Notes: generated by a model not told the origin, from the sequence alone. 64,000 bases of DNA from Hymenobacter mucosus (GCF_900188255.1 NZ_FZNS01000012.1:1-64000); one strand, 5' to 3'. Counted from the first letter of the stretch, positions 24,740 to 34,812 are shown. A program made the numbers and translations.

Positions 24740-27700
24740 ATGAAATCCTCTACTCTTCTGGCGGTGCCAGTAGTGGTGGCAGGGCTGGCCCAGGCGAGTT
24801 TTGCCCAGACGGCCTCCACCGTGACCGGTTCCGTCCTGGATGCCACCGACCGAACTCCCTTGCCGGGTGTGACGGTGGTAGTTAAAGGCACTACTATTGG
24901 TGCTTCTACTGGCCCAGATGGCGGCTTCTCACTACCGCTACCGGCTGGTAGCACCACCCTTGTTTTTAGCGCCGTAGGCTACGAAAGTCAGACCGTGAAT
25001 GCCAGCGGCGGCCCAGTGCGCGTAACTCTGAAGGCCGACGTTAAGCAGCTTTCTGAGGTAGTGGTAACGGGCTACAGCGAGCAAAACCGCAAGACGCTAA
25101 CCAGCGCCATCAGCTCCGTGAATGGCGACGCGCTCAAGGACATCCCGGCCGCCAGCCCCGACCAATTGCTGCAAGGCAAAGCGCCCGGTGTGCAAGTATC
25201 GGCCAACTCCGGGGTGCCGGGCGGGGGCATTTTCATTCGCATTCGGGGTAGCAACTCCGTGAATGCCAGCAACGACCCGCTGTACGTGGTGGACGGGGTG
25301 TTCATCAACAACACCAACCTGATTGCGACGGGCCTGGGCAACCAGGTTTCCAGCAATCCGCTGGCCGATATAAATCCGCAGGATATTGAAAGCATCGAAA
25401 TCCTGAAGGACGCCAATGCAACGGCTATTTATGGGTCGCGCGGAGCCAATGGGGTCGTGCTTATTACCACCAAACGCGGCAAGGCCGGCGACAAGACCCG
25501 CATTACCTTCAATACGTACCACGCCTGGTCGAAAGCACCCAAGCAGTACGATTTGGTGAGTGGGCCGGAACTGGCTCAGCTGGAAAACGAGCGGTTCCTC
25601 AACGATGGCGGTAACCCCGCGCTGTTGCCGTATCGTTCGGTAGCAGCGGGGGGGCGCGGGCTACCCGAGGAACAGCAGACCTACGACCGTCTTTCGGACG
25701 TATTCCGCACGGCCCAAACGCAGAGCTACGAACTGTCGGCCGCCGGGGGCTCGGCCAAAACCCAGTTTTACGTTGGGGGCGGCTATTTCCGGCAGGAGTC
25801 CATTGCCCGGCCCACCAACTTCGACCGGTTTAGTTTGCGCGTAAACCTCGATAACGCGGTTACGGACCATCTACGCATCGGTACGAGTACAGCCCTCACG
25901 CGCACCCACCGCAACGTGAGCAGCAACGACAACAACCCGGTAGGCGTCATCAACTCGGCTTTGTTTCCGCGCACCAACCTGCCGGTGTACAACCCTGATG
26001 GAAGCTACGCCAAATACGGCTCCTTCGACAACCACCAGGCCCTGATTGATAACTTGAACAACGACGCGGTGGGCTCGCGCGTCATCTCAAACGTGTATGG
26101 GCAGTATCAGTTTGGCAAGCACCTGACGTTGCGCAGCAGTTGGAGCATCGACTTCAACGACATGTATGAAAACAACTTCAACAACACGCTGATTCTGGCT
26201 GGGCAGCCCCGGGGTACGGCTACCTCTTTTCTCTCCCGCGACATTACCCTGCTCAATGAGCAGACCCTGAACTACACCGTGGATTTCGGTGAAAATCACT
26301 CGTTGCAAGCTCTGGTAGGTAACACCATTCAGAAAAACACCTTTCAGCGTACCAGCCTGGCGGGTCAACAGTTTCCCAGCAACGACTTGACCAGCATTGC
26401 CTCGGCCGCTACTCAAACGGGCTCTTCGGCTCGCTCACAAGCGGGGCTGCTCTCGTTTTTCGGTAAGGCGACCTACAGCTTCAAGCAGCGCTACACTGCC
26501 GACGTGAGCGTGCGTGCTGATGCGTCGTCGCGGTTTGGGGCCGATAACCGCTGGGGATACTTCCCGGCCGTAGGATTAGGCTGGCGCCTGGGCGAAGAAG
26601 AGTTCATCAAGAATCTGAACGTGTTTCAGGAGTTGAAGCTGCGCGGTAGCCTAGGTAAAACCGGCAACCAGGCCGGCATCAGCGACTTTGCAGCCCGGGG
26701 TTTGGTGCAGGGTGGGGCCAATTATCTAGACCTACCTGGCACCGCACCCTTACAGCTGGCCAATCCCAACCTGAGTTGGGAGAGCACCCGCCAGTGGAAC
26801 GTAGGCCTGGATGCGGCCGTGCTGCAAAATCGCCTGCTGCTAGAGCTAAACTACTACGATAAGTATACCTCGGGCTTACTGCTGAACGTACCGGTGCCGC
26901 GTAAAATCGGTTTCGCTTCCGTAGTAGAAAACTACGGAGCCGTGAGCAACAAGGGCTTTGAGGTGCAAGTAACTGCCAACTGGCTGCCCCGCGCGGCGGC
27001 TGTGCAGTGGAGCACTACCGCCAACGTGGCCCGCAATGTGAACCGCATCGGGAAGCTGGCTGCGCCCATCACCTCCGGCTCCCGCGACATATTCCGGTTG
27101 CAGGAAGGCGCCCCGCTTTACTCCTTCTGGCTTTACCACCAAACCGGCGTGAACCCCGAAAATGGGGATGCCCAGTACGAAGATGTGAATGGCGACGGGC
27201 AGCTCTCGGTGGCTGACCGCCGGTTAGTGGGCAATGCCTGGCCCGACTACTTCGGGGGCGTAACCAACTCGGTGAGCTACAAAGGCTTGGATTTTGGCTT
27301 TACCCTGAACTTCGAGCAGGGAGCTAAAATCATGAATATGAACCGCTTCTTTCTGGTGCATGGTGGCACGCAAAGTAATATTGGCTACCTGCGCGAGCAA
27401 CTGGACCGCTGGCAGCAGCCCGGCGACCAGACCGACATTCCGCGCCTCACAACCAACCCGGCCAGCAACAACTACGGTGGCGTGGTACAAAACCTGAGCG
27501 ACCGGTACTTAGAGGACGGATCCTTCCTGCGCCTGCGTACTCTCTCGCTGGGCTACACCATTCCGAAGGAGGTAGTAGCCAAGGCTCGCCTTAACTCGCT
27601 GCGGCTCTACGTGCAGGCTGCTAACCTCTTCACTATCACGCCTTACTCCGGCCTCGACCCGGAAGTAAACTCGCAGAGTGGAGTAAGCAATACTAAAAAT

Positions 27701-27763
27701 TTCGACTGGGCCACCGTGCCTCAACCGCGCACTTTCCAAGTGGGCCTGACGGTTGGACTGTAA
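24740..27763 (+). CDS. SusC/RagA-family TonB-linked outer-membrane receptor
   Basis: Starting at the ATG at 24740 gives a proper signal peptide (cut after SFAQ), so I prefer it to the longer frame. About 1007 residues: a CarboxypepD_reg-like domain (about 25-110, VTGSVLDATDRTPLPGVTVVVKG), a plug (about 120-230, with IRIRGSNSVNASNDPLYVVDGVF and DIESIEILKDANATAIYGSRGANGV) and a 22-strand barrel ending QPRTFQVGLTVGL. The SusC signature is unmistakable. It imports an oligomer captured by the SusD lipoprotein encoded next. Because an M14 peptidase follows in the same operon and not glycosidases, the cargo is more likely peptide than glycan. Confidence 0.95.
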   Translation: MKSSTLLAVPVVVAGLAQASFAQTASTVTGSVLDATDRTPLPGVTVVVKGTTIGASTGPDGGFSLPLPAGSTTLVFSAVGYESQTVNASGGPVRVTLKADVKQLSEVVVTGYSEQNRKTLTSAISSVNGDALKDIPAASPDQLLQGKAPGVQVSANSGVPGGGIFIRIRGSNSVNASNDPLYVVDGVFINNTNLIATGLGNQVSSNPLADINPQDIESIEILKDANATAIYGSRGANGVVLITTKRGKAGDKTRITFNTYHAWSKAPKQYDLVSGPELAQLENERFLNDGGNPALLPYRSVAAGGRGLPEEQQTYDRLSDVFRTAQTQSYELSAAGGSAKTQFYVGGGYFRQESIARPTNFDRFSLRVNLDNAVTDHLRIGTSTALTRTHRNVSSNDNNPVGVINSALFPRTNLPVYNPDGSYAKYGSFDNHQALIDNLNNDAVGSRVISNVYGQYQFGKHLTLRSSWSIDFNDMYENNFNNTLILAGQPRGTATSFLSRDITLLNEQTLNYTVDFGENHSLQALVGNTIQKNTFQRTSLAGQQFPSNDLTSIASAATQTGSSARSQAGLLSFFGKATYSFKQRYTADVSVRADASSRFGADNRWGYFPAVGLGWRLGEEEFIKNLNVFQELKLRGSLGKTGNQAGISDFAARGLVQGGANYLDLPGTAPLQLANPNLSWESTRQWNVGLDAAVLQNRLLLELNYYDKYTSGLLLNVPVPRKIGFASVVENYGAVSNKGFEVQVTANWLPRAAAVQWSTTANVARNVNRIGKLAAPITSGSRDIFRLQEGAPLYSFWLYHQTGVNPENGDAQYEDVNGDGQLSVADRRLVGNAWPDYFGGVTNSVSYKGLDFGFTLNFEQGAKIMNMNRFFLVHGGTQSNIGYLREQLDRWQQPGDQTDIPRLTTNPASNNYGGVVQNLSDRYLEDGSFLRLRTLSLGYTIPKEVVAKARLNSLRLYVQAANLFTITPYSGLDPEVNSQSGVSNTKNFDWATVPQPRTFQVGLTVGL

Positions 27764-27776
27764 GCCTTTGACTACG

Positions 27777-29132
27777 ATGAAATCTTCGCTATACCAACTG
27801 CTGTTTGCTGCTATTCTGGGCGCTACTACCCTGAGCATTACGGCCTGCCACGACCTGCTGGATCCTACGCCCGTGCAGCAACTACCCGACGACCAGGCTA
27901 TTACCGATGCCGGAAGTGCCCGCTCGGCCACCATTGGCGTCTACGACCGGGTGCAAGCGTACTACCAACTCAACTGGCCGGTACTGGGCTTTCTACCCGG
28001 CGAAAACGTCCGCTTCAACGGTACGCTCAACCAGTTTCTGCAAATCGACCAGAACCAACTCAGCGCCGATAACGTGCTACTCACAGAGGCCTGGACCCAG
28101 ATGTACCAGGCCGTGAACGGAGCTAATAACGTGCTGGCGGCCCTCCCCAGCATCAACGACCCGCTGCTGGCCAGCGCCGAGAAAAACCAGCTGCTCGGGG
28201 AAGCATATTTCCTGCGGGCCCTAGTGTACTTCGACCTAGGCAGGGGCTGGGGCGGTGTGCCCCTGGTGCTTTCGCCTACCCGCACTAAGGAAAACGGCCA
28301 GGGCACGCGCCGCAGTACTATCGCTCAAACCTACGACCAAGTGCTGGCTGACCTCACCCAGGCCGAAGCACTGCTGCCTGATGGCACTACCCGCAACCGG
28401 GCCGTGAAGGCAACGGCCCGCGCCCTGCGCGCCCGTCTGCACCTCTACCGCCAGCAATGGGCCGATGCCGAAGCATATGCAACGCAGGTTATTGGAAGCG
28501 GCAACTACGGCTTGGTAACGCCCTACCGGGCTATTTCTACCGCACCCTTCCTGAGCCGGGAGTCGGTGTTTGAGCTGACTTTTAGTAACTCCGACGCCAA
28601 TACCATGTGGAACAATTGGTTTCCGAGCGCCCTAGGCGGGCAGTTCAACTTCCAGCCCGTGCCCGCCGCTATTGCCTTGCTCAACGACCCCGCCGTGGGC
28701 GGCAGCCGCTCGGCTCTGCTGGGCACTACCACCATTGCCGGAAGCAGCGTAACCTACGGCAACCTCTACAGCCGCTCGGCCCAGCGCGACGACCCCAGCT
28801 ACGTGCTGCGCCTCGCCGAGCAGTACCTCATTCGGGCGGAGGCACGCGCCAAACAGGGCAAGCTAACCGAAGCGCTAGCCGACCTGAACGCCGTGCGTAG
28901 TCGCGCCGGGGTGCCAGCCAGCACGGCCTCCTCTGCCGACGCGCTGCTACTAGCCATTGAGAACGAGCGGCGGGTAGAGTTTGCTTTTGAGGCCGACCGG
29001 TGGTTTGACTTGGTACGCACTGGCCGCGCGGGCGCGGTGCTGGGCGTCACGGATCAGCGCCGCTGGCTGTTTCCCATTCCCTTCAATGACTTAGTAGCCG
29101 ACCCCGACCTAGAGCAGAATCCTGGCTACTAA
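27777..29132 (+). CDS. SusD/RagB-family surface nutrient-binding lipoprotein
   Basis: Starting at the ATG at 27777 gives a lipoprotein signal ending LSITAC, with the acylated Cys. The mature protein, about 430 residues, has the tetratricopeptide-rich SusD fold (WTQMYQAVNGANNVLAALP, AYFLRALVYFDLGRGWGGVPLV) and the family C-terminus (ENERRVEFAFEADRWFDLVRTG, LFPIPFNDLVADPDLEQNPGY). It starts 13 bases after the SusC stop. With SusC it forms a lid-and-barrel importer. Slightly short for the family but intact. Confidence 0.95.
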   Translation: MKSSLYQLLFAAILGATTLSITACHDLLDPTPVQQLPDDQAITDAGSARSATIGVYDRVQAYYQLNWPVLGFLPGENVRFNGTLNQFLQIDQNQLSADNVLLTEAWTQMYQAVNGANNVLAALPSINDPLLASAEKNQLLGEAYFLRALVYFDLGRGWGGVPLVLSPTRTKENGQGTRRSTIAQTYDQVLADLTQAEALLPDGTTRNRAVKATARALRARLHLYRQQWADAEAYATQVIGSGNYGLVTPYRAISTAPFLSRESVFELTFSNSDANTMWNNWFPSALGGQFNFQPVPAAIALLNDPAVGGSRSALLGTTTIAGSSVTYGNLYSRSAQRDDPSYVLRLAEQYLIRAEARAKQGKLTEALADLNAVRSRAGVPASTASSADALLLAIENERRVEFAFEADRWFDLVRTGRAGAVLGVTDQRRWLFPIPFNDLVADPDLEQNPGY

Positions 29133-29230
29133 GTCCTGCCGCGCAGTACTTCACGACTACTGATTGCCAGTTCTGCTGATGTAAGTGCGCGCCATTGTTC
29201 CACCTCGGTCTTTCCTTTCTGTTTGCCTCA

Positions 29231-31918
29231 ATGATTACTCGCTATACTGCTACCCTACTGCTGGCGCTGGGCCTAACTGCCTCAGCCTCGGCGCAAAGCA
29301 CGTACTTCTTCCCCGGTACTCCCGCTGCTTCCTTCGACCCGGCCGTGCCCACGCCCGAGCAGTTCTTGGGCTACCCCATCGGTTCGCATTACACCCGCAC
29401 CGACCAAATTGTAGCCTACCTGCGCGAGCTAGATCGGGTGTCAGACAAGGTGAGCCTGCGGGTTATTGGGAACACCTTTGAGGAACGGCCGCAGGTAGTA
29501 GCCACTATTACGGCGCCGCAACACCAGCAGAATTTGGCTGGTTTGCAGCAGGCGCGTCGGGCCTTGATAGACCCCAAGCTGGCCGCACCCGACTACCGCA
29601 AGCTGCCCGTGGTAGTGAGCCTGAACTTTGGCGTGCACGGCAACGAAAGCAGTTCGTCGGAGGCGGCGCTGCTGCTGGCCTACTACCTCACGGCCTCCAC
29701 TGCGCCCGAAACCAAGCAGTGGCTGGAGCAGGCCGTTATTACCATTGACCCGCTGGAAAACCCCGACGGCCGTGACCGGGCTTCCCACTGGTTTGACCAG
29801 AATAAGTCGTGGCCCAACCCTACGGATCCGCTGGACCGGGAGCATACCGAGGCTTGGCCGGGTGGGCGCACCAACCACTTCTACACCGACCTGAACCGGG
29901 ATTGGCTGGCGTTGACTCAGCCTGAAAGCCGAGCCCGTATGGCCTTCTTCCACGAGTGGTACCCCAACGTGATGATTGACTTTCACGAAATGGGCACCAA
30001 CGGAACGTATTACTTTGAGCCATCGAAGCCCTTCAGTACTGAAAATGACCTGATTCCCAGAGCCACGTACGAAGTACTGAACGTGCACTTGGCCAAGTAT
30101 TTTGCTAAGGCGCTCGATAACTTAGGCTCTCTGTACTGGACCAAGGAGCAGTTCGACAACCTTTCGCCCATCTACGGGTCTACCTATCCCGATTTTCAGG
30201 GTGGTGTGGGCATCACGTTTGAGGTTGGCAGCTCGCGCGGCCTAGCGCAGGAAGGCAGCAACGGCGTGGTGACGTTTCCGTTCACCATTCGCAACCACGT
30301 AGCTACTGGCCTGGCCACGGTACGCGGGGCAGTGGAAGAAAAGGATCTGTACTTGCGCCACCAGCGCGACTTTTTCACGTCGGCTCTCACCGATGCCCGC
30401 AAGTTCCCCACCAAAGCTTACGTCTTCGGCAATGCCCAAGACGAGACGCTGACCAACCGCTTTTTGACTTTGCTGCTTCAACATAAGATTGAAGTGCACG
30501 CGCTGAGCAAAACCGTCACGCTCGACAACCAAGAATTCCAAGCTGGCAAGGCCTACGTGGTGCCCACCAGCCAGCCTCAATACCGGGTGGTTCACTCATT
30601 GTTCGAAGAGCTGACGGCCTTCCACGATAGTGTATTCTACGACGTAACGGGCTGGAGTCAGGCTCACGCCTACGGGCTGGCCGTTTCAAAGCGGAAAAAT
30701 ATTGCCTTAGTGCAGGGGGCACCCGTGGCAGCTCCTGCCGTGCTCACCGGAAGCGTGCGTGGTGGACAGAGCAGCTACGCCTACCTCCTACCCTGGTCCG
30801 ACTATAATGCTCCGCGCGCTTTGGTTGCTTTGCAGCGGGCCGGCGTAACGGCAAAAGTCAGCTTTAAGCCCTTCCGGGCTGGCGCCGCCAATCAGTCAAC
30901 TGATTTCGGCTACGGCACCCTCGTAATTCCAGTAGCGGCCCAAAAGCTACCTGCTGACTCGGTGTTTCAGGTGGTAAGTCGGGTAAGCCGCCAGCACCAC
31001 GTAACGTTCACGGGCGTGGGCACCGGGTTTAGCCTGGGCGGCATCGACCTGGGCTCGAACAACGTCCGCACTGTGCCGGAAACCAAAGCAGCCCTGCTGG
31101 TGGGCACCGGCACCAACGCGTCGGAGGTAGGCGAAGCGTGGTTTGTAGCTAGCCAGCAACTGGGTCTGCCACTCAGCCGCCTAGAAGTAAGCAACTTCGG
31201 CCGGGCACCCTTGGGGCGCTACAACAGTATAGTACTAGTAGGCGGCTCCTACACTGCCCTCGACAAACCAGCCGTAGATAAGCTGCGCCGCTGGGTGCAG
31301 GAAGGTGGCACGCTTGTTACTCTGAAAAACGCCTCGGAATGGGCCATCAAGCAGGGCATCGTGAAAGAAAAGCTGCTGATTCCGGCGCATGGGGGCTGGG
31401 CCGATACTACAGCCCTGGCTGAGGCTATGGCCGAGGCGCGGCCGCCCGCTCCCAGGGCCACCCAGCGCCCGAAACCGGAGCTGCCCTTCACCCGCCGTAC
31501 CGACTTTGTGACCCAGGACCAGGAAGGCACCCGTGCCATTGCCGGCTCCATTTACCGCGCCGACGTGGACGTTACCAACCCCATTGCGTTTGGCTTGACG
31601 AGTCGGCAGTTGTATGTGTTCCGGAACGGGACCACCTTTCTGCGGCCTAGCCGCAACCCCTATGCCACCGTGGCCCAATATACTCCTACCCCACTGGTAA
31701 GCGGCTACGTATCCCACAACAATCTGCGGCAGATCCGCAACTCTGCGGCCGTGGTGGTGAGCAAGGTGGGTACGGGCCGGGTTGTACTGTTTGCCGATGA
31801 CCCCAACTTCCGCCACTACTGGCACGGTACCTCCCGGCTGTTTGTCAACGCCCTGCTGCTAGGCCCGCTGCTGAACTTGCCCGAGGGCCCTGCTGCTATT
31901 GCGGCCGAAGAGGAATAG
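29231..31918 (+). CDS. Secreted M14-family zinc carboxypeptidase-like metallopeptidase
   Basis: The ATG at 29231 gives a signal peptide (cut after ASAQ) and an 895-residue protein. The M14 zinc site is intact: HGNE (His136, Glu139) and the third ligand His252 in IDFHEMG; the substrate-carboxylate element NPDGRDR is also present. After the catalytic domain (to about residue 350), a long C-terminal half contains a segment resembling a glutamine-amidotransferase-like fold, as in many large bacterial M14 enzymes. It would trim peptides at the cell surface or in the periplasm. It follows SusD by about 100 bases and is the likely last gene of the SAM-riboswitch transcript. Confidence 0.9.
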   Translation: MITRYTATLLLALGLTASASAQSTYFFPGTPAASFDPAVPTPEQFLGYPIGSHYTRTDQIVAYLRELDRVSDKVSLRVIGNTFEERPQVVATITAPQHQQNLAGLQQARRALIDPKLAAPDYRKLPVVVSLNFGVHGNESSSSEAALLLAYYLTASTAPETKQWLEQAVITIDPLENPDGRDRASHWFDQNKSWPNPTDPLDREHTEAWPGGRTNHFYTDLNRDWLALTQPESRARMAFFHEWYPNVMIDFHEMGTNGTYYFEPSKPFSTENDLIPRATYEVLNVHLAKYFAKALDNLGSLYWTKEQFDNLSPIYGSTYPDFQGGVGITFEVGSSRGLAQEGSNGVVTFPFTIRNHVATGLATVRGAVEEKDLYLRHQRDFFTSALTDARKFPTKAYVFGNAQDETLTNRFLTLLLQHKIEVHALSKTVTLDNQEFQAGKAYVVPTSQPQYRVVHSLFEELTAFHDSVFYDVTGWSQAHAYGLAVSKRKNIALVQGAPVAAPAVLTGSVRGGQSSYAYLLPWSDYNAPRALVALQRAGVTAKVSFKPFRAGAANQSTDFGYGTLVIPVAAQKLPADSVFQVVSRVSRQHHVTFTGVGTGFSLGGIDLGSNNVRTVPETKAALLVGTGTNASEVGEAWFVASQQLGLPLSRLEVSNFGRAPLGRYNSIVLVGGSYTALDKPAVDKLRRWVQEGGTLVTLKNASEWAIKQGIVKEKLLIPAHGGWADTTALAEAMAEARPPAPRATQRPKPELPFTRRTDFVTQDQEGTRAIAGSIYRADVDVTNPIAFGLTSRQLYVFRNGTTFLRPSRNPYATVAQYTPTPLVSGYVSHNNLRQIRNSAAVVVSKVGTGRVVLFADDPNFRHYWHGTSRLFVNALLLGPLLNLPEGPAAIAAEEE

Positions 31919-31978
31919 TAGACTGAGGATTGCTTTCCGCCTGACCATGATGGATTCTGAACGAGAAGCCCCGCACGC

Positions 31979-32014
31979 ATTCCCTGGACTAGTAGTGGTA
32001 CTGGTCCAGGGAAT
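31979..32014. terminator. Hairpin between convergent genes
   Basis: An 11-bp stem (ATTCCCTGGAC with GTCCAGGGAAT) and a 14-base loop lie between the M14 gene and the minus-strand molybdoenzyme gene. It is likely a bidirectional terminator, though T runs are weak. Confidence 0.6.
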
Positions 32015-32047
32015 CTGAAAGGTAGCAGGAGCACCACGCAGACGGCC

Positions 32048-33223
32048 TCACTGCGCTGTCACTTCCACCGCACTGATTCGGTTAATCATGTAAGTGCGCC
32101 GGTCGGGAGTGTGTTCGGTAGGTTGGGTATGACCAGCGCGGTCGGTAGCGCGTGCCATGAGGGTATACCTTCCTGGCGCATGTGGGGTCCAGGTCATCTC
32201 CCACATGCGCCAGGCAAATGGGGTACTAGCATCCAGCAGTTCGGCTGGTTGCCACGTGCTGCCGTTGTCGGTGCTTACGTCTACGCAGGTTACTTCGCTC
32301 TCCCCCGTCCAGGCAGCCCCAAATATGCGGTACGGCTGGCCGATGGGAATGACTTCGTGCAGGGCGGGGCGCGCAATTTCTGCCTTAACCTGCATTTCCG
32401 TGATGGCCGTTAGGGCCGGCTGCCCATGTTCGCGCCGCCAGTAGGCGTACTCTATCGTTTGCCAGTACCCCTCAAATGGGGTAGCACTTACGGTAATTTT
32501 GTGAAGCCACTTCACCGAGGCCATCCCATACCAGCCTGGCACTACCAAGCGTACGGGAAAGCCGTGCTCAGGCGACAGGGGTTTACCGTTCATGAGGTAG
32601 ACTACCAGGACTTCACCCTGGTTAGCCTTGGCTAGGGGCAAACTGCGAGCAAAGTGAATAACGCCCGGTGACTTGGGTTCTTCCTTAATTTCTCCTTGGT
32701 CGGCACCCTCGAAAATAACTTCCACGGCTTCTGCCTTAATACCAGCCCGCGCCAGCAGAGCTGAAAGCGGTACCCCAGTCCACTCGGCATTGCCGACGGC
32801 ACCTTGCTCCCACAGTAGGCCCTTTGCCTTGGGGGTCAGCCGAGCCCGACCATTCCCAGCACACTCCAACGTAGCAGTTACCGTTTTCGACGGCATGTTC
32901 TGCAACTCATCATAGCTGATATTCAGCTCCTCACGTACCTCTCCCCCGATGTGCAGCCGCCAGCTAGTGGTATCCAACTGCGGAATGGGAAAGTGGCTGC
33001 GGATATAAAAGCGGTTAGTCGGCACCAATGGAGCTTCCAGCGTGGGAAAGGGAAACTCTAGATTTAGCGGCTCCTTTTCCCGGGTTATCAGCCCCGGAAA
33101 CGTTCCCCGGCCGGTAGCCGCCGCCGTATCATCTGGGCGCATAGTGCCCAGCGTGGGCATCACCCCACTCAGAGCAGCGGGGCCGCTCATACCTTGACTA
33201 GATGGAGCTATTGGTTCGTTCAT
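32048..33223 (-). CDS. Sulfite-oxidase-type molybdopterin oxidoreductase
   Basis: The 391-residue protein has the oxidoreductase molybdopterin-binding domain (about residues 60-260) with the Mo-ligating Cys in LECAGNGR, and the family elements EWTGVPLSALLARAG, SPEHGFPVRLVVPGWYGMASVKWL. A C-terminal Mo-co dimerisation domain (about 275-385, TALMARATDRAG-type ending) follows. This is the architecture of sulfite oxidase and plant-type nitrate reductase cores. No heme-binding domain, Tat signal or hydrophobic N-terminus is present, so it appears cytoplasmic or the signal is missing. No partner cytochrome gene is adjacent. Substrate is unknown. Confidence 0.88.
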   Translation of the reverse strand: MNEPIAPSSQGMSGPAALSGVMPTLGTMRPDDTAAATGRGTFPGLITREKEPLNLEFPFPTLEAPLVPTNRFYIRSHFPIPQLDTTSWRLHIGGEVREELNISYDELQNMPSKTVTATLECAGNGRARLTPKAKGLLWEQGAVGNAEWTGVPLSALLARAGIKAEAVEVIFEGADQGEIKEEPKSPGVIHFARSLPLAKANQGEVLVVYLMNGKPLSPEHGFPVRLVVPGWYGMASVKWLHKITVSATPFEGYWQTIEYAYWRREHGQPALTAITEMQVKAEIARPALHEVIPIGQPYRIFGAAWTGESEVTCVDVSTDNGSTWQPAELLDASTPFAWRMWEMTWTPHAPGRYTLMARATDRAGHTQPTEHTPDRRTYMINRISAVEVTAQ

Positions 33224-33441
33224 AGGAGCCTTAGTTGCCTTATGCCTATTTGCTTATGTGCGGAAGTGGCTTGCCGTACTATACTTGTAGTTCGAGGGCT
33301 AAAGGTATAATTCGCCTGCTGAGGCGCAAGAAAACCTGCACGGTACTCCTTTGCCCAACGGTAGTAGGCTGATGCCCGTGCTCCTTACTGCCAGACCGCC
33401 CAGTACCCGCTAGTTGTTTACGACCACAACGGTTTTCCGCC

Positions 33442-34644
33442 TTATTTAAACGTTACTACACTGCCATCCAAGGGTAGTTGTTGCCGGGACGATTTCTGAA
33501 AGCGAGGCTCAATGGTCACTTGTTCTGCTTGGTTTAATACTTGGTGAATCTTGGCTGAACCCAGGCAGTCAAAGGCCCGAAAAACGAATGGCAGCCCCTC
33601 GGATTCTTCGAAGGCAGCGGAGTTGCTTACCAAAAAGTGTAAGTGCGGAGCATTAGCGTTGCCTGACTGCCCGAGGCGGCCCAGTACGGCTCCGCGCCGC
33701 ACCCTGTCGCCTACTTTTACTTGCACGCTGCCCGGCTGCAAATGCCCGTAATGCACGAAAACGCGGGGCGCAACTTCTAGCACGACGAAGTTGCCCATGA
33801 GTGTGCGTTCCGTTACGTCAGTGGGCGAAGAAGGGGAAGCCAAAACGGCTTGATTGGGTTCACCGTCGCGCATGTCGCGCACTATCCCATCGGCCGCGGC
33901 GAGAACGTCCGCCCCGAAGCCTACCCAGTCTGCGTGGGCAGAGGTCTTCAGCTGCTCAAGCGAAACGCGGCGAAGGGCGTGCCCATCCGGGGTGAGACCG
34001 AAGAAGTCGATGGCGTAGCGCTGGGGAATCGTGGTTTGTCCATTTACTACTACTATGCCATTCCAGTGATGAGCATAGGGGTTGCCCGGTCCCTCGTGCG
34101 TCAGCCACGGCCCCGCCCGTAGAGGAGCATCCAGCGCAATGGGTGGGGCCGTAACAATCGAAGTCCGTACCCCATCCACAAGCTGCCGTGCCCCATTCGA
34201 GGTGGTAAAAGCAAGTTGATGCCGTAGTAGCCGCGGATGCGGGCGACCAGGGGGTAACGTCAACCAAAGAAAGAGTACCACTCGTTTGCCCGCTTCAAGT
34301 ACTACTCCCGTCGTGTCCGCCTTTTCTGCCGGGTGGGCAAGCAGGCTATTTACTTGGACAGCAGTAAAGTTTGCTAGTACACGTGAGGTCTTATCCTCTA
34401 GCACCGTAACGTGCTGGAGGTGGAGGGTACCCGTTGAGGAATAGTAGTTGGTGACGTGCAATTCATAGGCCACGTGCACCAGCCCGTCGCTACCAGTTAC
34501 CGGTGAAGGAGCGAATGGCACCCGTACTTCAACGGGAGCTTGTGCCGCTTGAGCGCACGCAACTTGGCTCCCCAAGAGCAGACCCACGCTTACCATCATA
34601 AAGCGCCACCACACGGAACACAACAGAGTAAATAAGCGCACCAT
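33442..34644 (-). CDS. M23-family metallopeptidase (LytM-type), secreted
   Basis: The 400-residue protein has an N-terminal signal region (MMVSVGLLLGSQVACAQA), a beta-rich domain (about 40-170) and an M23 domain with the zinc and catalytic residues in RYAIDFFG, VHYGHLQPGSVQVKVGDRVRRG and GNANAPHLHF. M23 enzymes cut peptidoglycan cross-bridges or other glycine-containing peptides. The catalytic HxH is intact. The start could be the first ATG or the internal MMV; both leave a usable signal. It is separated by 218 bases from the molybdoenzyme gene downstream. Confidence 0.85.
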   Translation of the reverse strand: MVRLFTLLCSVWWRFMMVSVGLLLGSQVACAQAAQAPVEVRVPFAPSPVTGSDGLVHVAYELHVTNYYSSTGTLHLQHVTVLEDKTSRVLANFTAVQVNSLLAHPAEKADTTGVVLEAGKRVVLFLWLTLPPGRPHPRLLRHQLAFTTSNGARQLVDGVRTSIVTAPPIALDAPLRAGPWLTHEGPGNPYAHHWNGIVVVNGQTTIPQRYAIDFFGLTPDGHALRRVSLEQLKTSAHADWVGFGADVLAAADGIVRDMRDGEPNQAVLASPSSPTDVTERTLMGNFVVLEVAPRVFVHYGHLQPGSVQVKVGDRVRRGAVLGRLGQSGNANAPHLHFLVSNSAAFEESEGLPFVFRAFDCLGSAKIHQVLNQAEQVTIEPRFQKSSRQQLPLDGSVVTFK

Positions 34645-34785
34645 TAGCAGTTGACGCGATAAAGGACGTCGGTTTCATACCAAGGTACTGTACCGCGTCT
34701 AGAACAAGCATAGAATAGGCAAAGTGAAGCAGATAAGAATCCAGCCGGTCTGTTCCTGGAATAGATGGGCCTCCGCTAAAACAAG

Positions 34786-34812
34786 CAAGCCTCCGTACTA
34801 GCAGGAGGCTTG
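34786..34812 (-). terminator. Rho-independent terminator after the SDR gene
   Basis: A 9-bp stem (CAAGCCTCC with GGAGGCTTG) lies 106 bases beyond the SDR stop on the minus strand and is followed there by CTTGTTTTAGC. Confidence 0.7.
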
